A stretch of DNA of 64,000 nt. It comes from Leptospiraceae bacterium (lineage in GTDB: Bacteria; Spirochaetota; Leptospiria; Leptospirales; Leptonemataceae). The position numbers and the translations under genes were made by a program. Below are positions 63,280-64,000 of the stretch, piece by piece. Location of the stretch: contig JAOACE010000001.1 in assembly GCA_026418015.1 (NCBI GenBank), forward strand, positions 1 to 64,000, written 5' to 3'. The notes under the pieces are model-generated. The model saw only the letters and a list, made by a program, of their open reading frames with translations, was not told the DNA's origin and did not search any database. Position 1 is the first letter of the stretch. Every line of letters starts with the position of its first letter.

Positions 63280-63710
63280 TATTGGACTCCTGTTAAACTA
63301 TTTATACAGAAATAATTATACGAAAAAAATATCAATATCGATAATTTTTTTTGATTTTTGTTTGTAAATGGAATTTTAAATTTTATTCTAAAAGCATAGC
63401 ATTTTGAATACTCAAAAAAGAAAGTTCTAATAATGATTATTTTTAATCACTTTAATTATTAATTCACTAATTTTGTTTATTTTTCTATTTTATAATTGCT
63501 TAATTTAAATCATTTTTTATATATTTATGATTAATTATAATCATATATTTTGATTTAATATGATTATTTTTATTCATATTTTATTTATAGTTCATATATT
63601 GCTTATTTTTGTTTATTTTATTTAATATTTTGATTTATTTTAATCACTTTAAATTTATAAAACAACAATCATTTTTGGTATTTCTTGAGAAAATTAATAG
63701 AAGGATGAGC
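63280..63710. other. 431-bp non-coding region, about 90% A+T
   Basis: The only stretch above 300 bases without a gene. It holds the thrS leader and possible -10 near 63315, then from 63434 the dyad array described separately. No credible reading frame or structured RNA is seen. Confidence 0.8.
63434..63646. repeat. Array of seven degenerate 16-bp dyads at about 30-39 bp spacing
   Basis: Copies begin at 63434, 63464, 63497, 63528, 63561, 63600 and 63631 (steps 30, 33, 31, 33, 39, 31). The best are TGATTATTTTTAATCA, TGATTAATTATAATCA, TGATTATTTTTATTCA and TGATTTATTTTAATCA; TGCTTAATTTAAATCA, TGCTTATTTTTGTTTA and TCACTAATTTTGTTTA are weaker. General form TGATTA-N4-TAATCA. The first and last copies are both followed by CTTTAA. 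Fifteen to seventeen AT bases separate most copies. Function unknown. Confidence 0.65.
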
Positions 63711-63926
63711 TTATATTTCGTATTTATTTTTTACTGTACATTTTGGGCAAACGATAAAGACTTCTCCCTTTACCCTGGTTCCAGTAGGTGTTTTAATTTT
63801 CCCCGTAGCAACAAACTCAAAATCTAATCCTTCCGGAACATAATGTCCTGGACCATACCTTGCTGTTCCCTTCATTTCGTATCCACAGGCATGACATTTC
63901 ACCTTTAGTCGAATGACTTCTGCCAT
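63711..63926 (-). CDS. Small zinc-ribbon protein
   Basis: 71 residues with CHAC (Cys11, Cys14) and CPKC (Cys60, Cys63) enclosing a beta-rich middle, 'GPGHYVPEGLDFEFVATGKI'. A single zinc ribbon of the kind seen in small RNA- or protein-binding factors; no closer family recognised. TTGACA lies 34 nt before the ATG with no ribosome site. Its 3' end abuts the dyad array. Confidence 0.72.
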   Translation of the reverse strand: MAEVIRLKVKCHACGYEMKGTARYGPGHYVPEGLDFEFVATGKIKTPTGTRVKGEVFIVCPKCTVKNKYEI

Positions 63927-63954
63927 AGTTTAATGATCTAATTTTTAGAGAAAA

Positions 63955-63960
63955 TGTCAA
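63955..63960 (-). promoter_or_regulatory. -35 element (TTGACA) of the zinc-ribbon gene
   Basis: TTGACAT on the minus strand, 34 nt before the ATG at 63926. No ribosome site and no clear -10 follow. Confidence 0.45.
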
Positions 63961-64000
63961 ATATAATTTTACTTTATCAATAGAACTTTATATATTATAA

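Noticed and set aside
63280-63433. T-box or other riboswitch before thrS
   Set aside because: No specifier stem, T-box sequence or terminator/antiterminator pair could be found; the region is simple AT-rich sequence.
63434-63646. CRISPR array
   Set aside because: Repeats are only 16 bp, degenerate, and the intervals are AT-only and similar to each other, not unique spacers; no cas gene is present.
63434-63646. Standard dnaA-type chromosomal origin
   Set aside because: No dnaA, dnaN or gidA/rpmH neighbours and no TTATCCACA-like boxes were seen; a non-standard role is still possible.
63609-63827. 72-residue plus-strand frame at the right end
   Set aside because: Overlaps the zinc-ribbon gene and the AT-rich array; low-complexity Phe/Ile/Tyr composition typical of a chance frame.
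1-64000. Mobile elements or prophage
   Set aside because: No transposase, integrase, terminal repeats or phage structural genes were recognised anywhere in the window.

Overview
The window is a very compact, AT-rich (roughly 30% G+C by eye) bacterial chromosome segment. It holds 60 supported protein genes (one cut by the left edge) and one tRNA. I see no insertion sequence, phage, integrase or CRISPR array. The gene content points to a spirochaete, most likely Leptospirales or a relative: many lipoproteins with relaxed lipoboxes, MBOAT acyltransferase next to a GDSL/SGNH-like partner, a fused double-domain ThyX, futalosine-route menaquinone synthesis (MqnD), and the block rpsB-tsf-pyrH-frr-uppS-cdsA-dxr-rseP-proS. 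That assignment is an inference from families and gene order, not from an rRNA.

Layout. 1-3606 (minus): truncated glycosyltransferase-like membrane gene, thyX, secreted subtilase lipoprotein. 3709-10247: envelope polymer modification genes (MBOAT, SGNH-like partner, sulfatase-fold transferase, bPH2 protein, GT-C-like protein). 10215-24341 (minus): a long housekeeping run from rpsB through trpB, then a three-gene ABC-2 exporter and pdxB; uppS in it carries an apparent +1 frameshift in an A10 tract. 24367-29378 (minus): DUF4321 protein, TlpA-like lipoprotein, a DprE2/DprE1-like epimerase pair and a 636-residue unknown. 29490-32216 (plus): ubiE/menG, an NAD-kinase-like protein and a zinc phospholipase-C-like protein. 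32203-38575 (minus): PEGA-type lipoprotein, 1180-residue TPR/beta-propeller lipoprotein, HAMP protein and HEAT protein. 39246-41608: tRNA-Pro(CGG), MBL-fold hydrolase, small membrane protein and mqnD. 41603-49193: NhaD-like and CaCA antiporters, an HtrA-like protease beside a catalytically dead relative, cupin and trpS. 49289-56245: small membrane and lipoproteins, glycosyltransferase, aminotransferase and RF3. 56237-63926 (minus): unknown protein, two PflX-like radical SAM proteins, DUF3501/FeS/rubrerythrin cluster, thrS and a zinc-ribbon protein.

Organisation. About 96-97% of the window is coding. All seven convergent gene junctions overlap at their 3' ends. About ten genes lack a Shine-Dalgarno sequence and instead carry TTGACA (TTGACC in one case) 34-38 nt before the ATG, which predicts leaderless or nearly leaderless mRNAs. 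Genes such as rubrerythrin, tsf, ubiE and thrS have ordinary AGGAG-type sites.

The only non-coding stretch above 300 bases (63280-63710) contains a previously unannotated-looking array: seven degenerate copies of a 16-bp dyad (best form TGATTA-N4-TAATCA) spaced mostly 30-33 bp apart, close to three helical turns. This is the strongest candidate for something undescribed. Other points of interest are the split uppS, the fused ThyX whose two halves each keep a different part of the family motif, the protease/pseudoprotease pair, and a promoter-overlapping palindrome in front of rubrerythrin.
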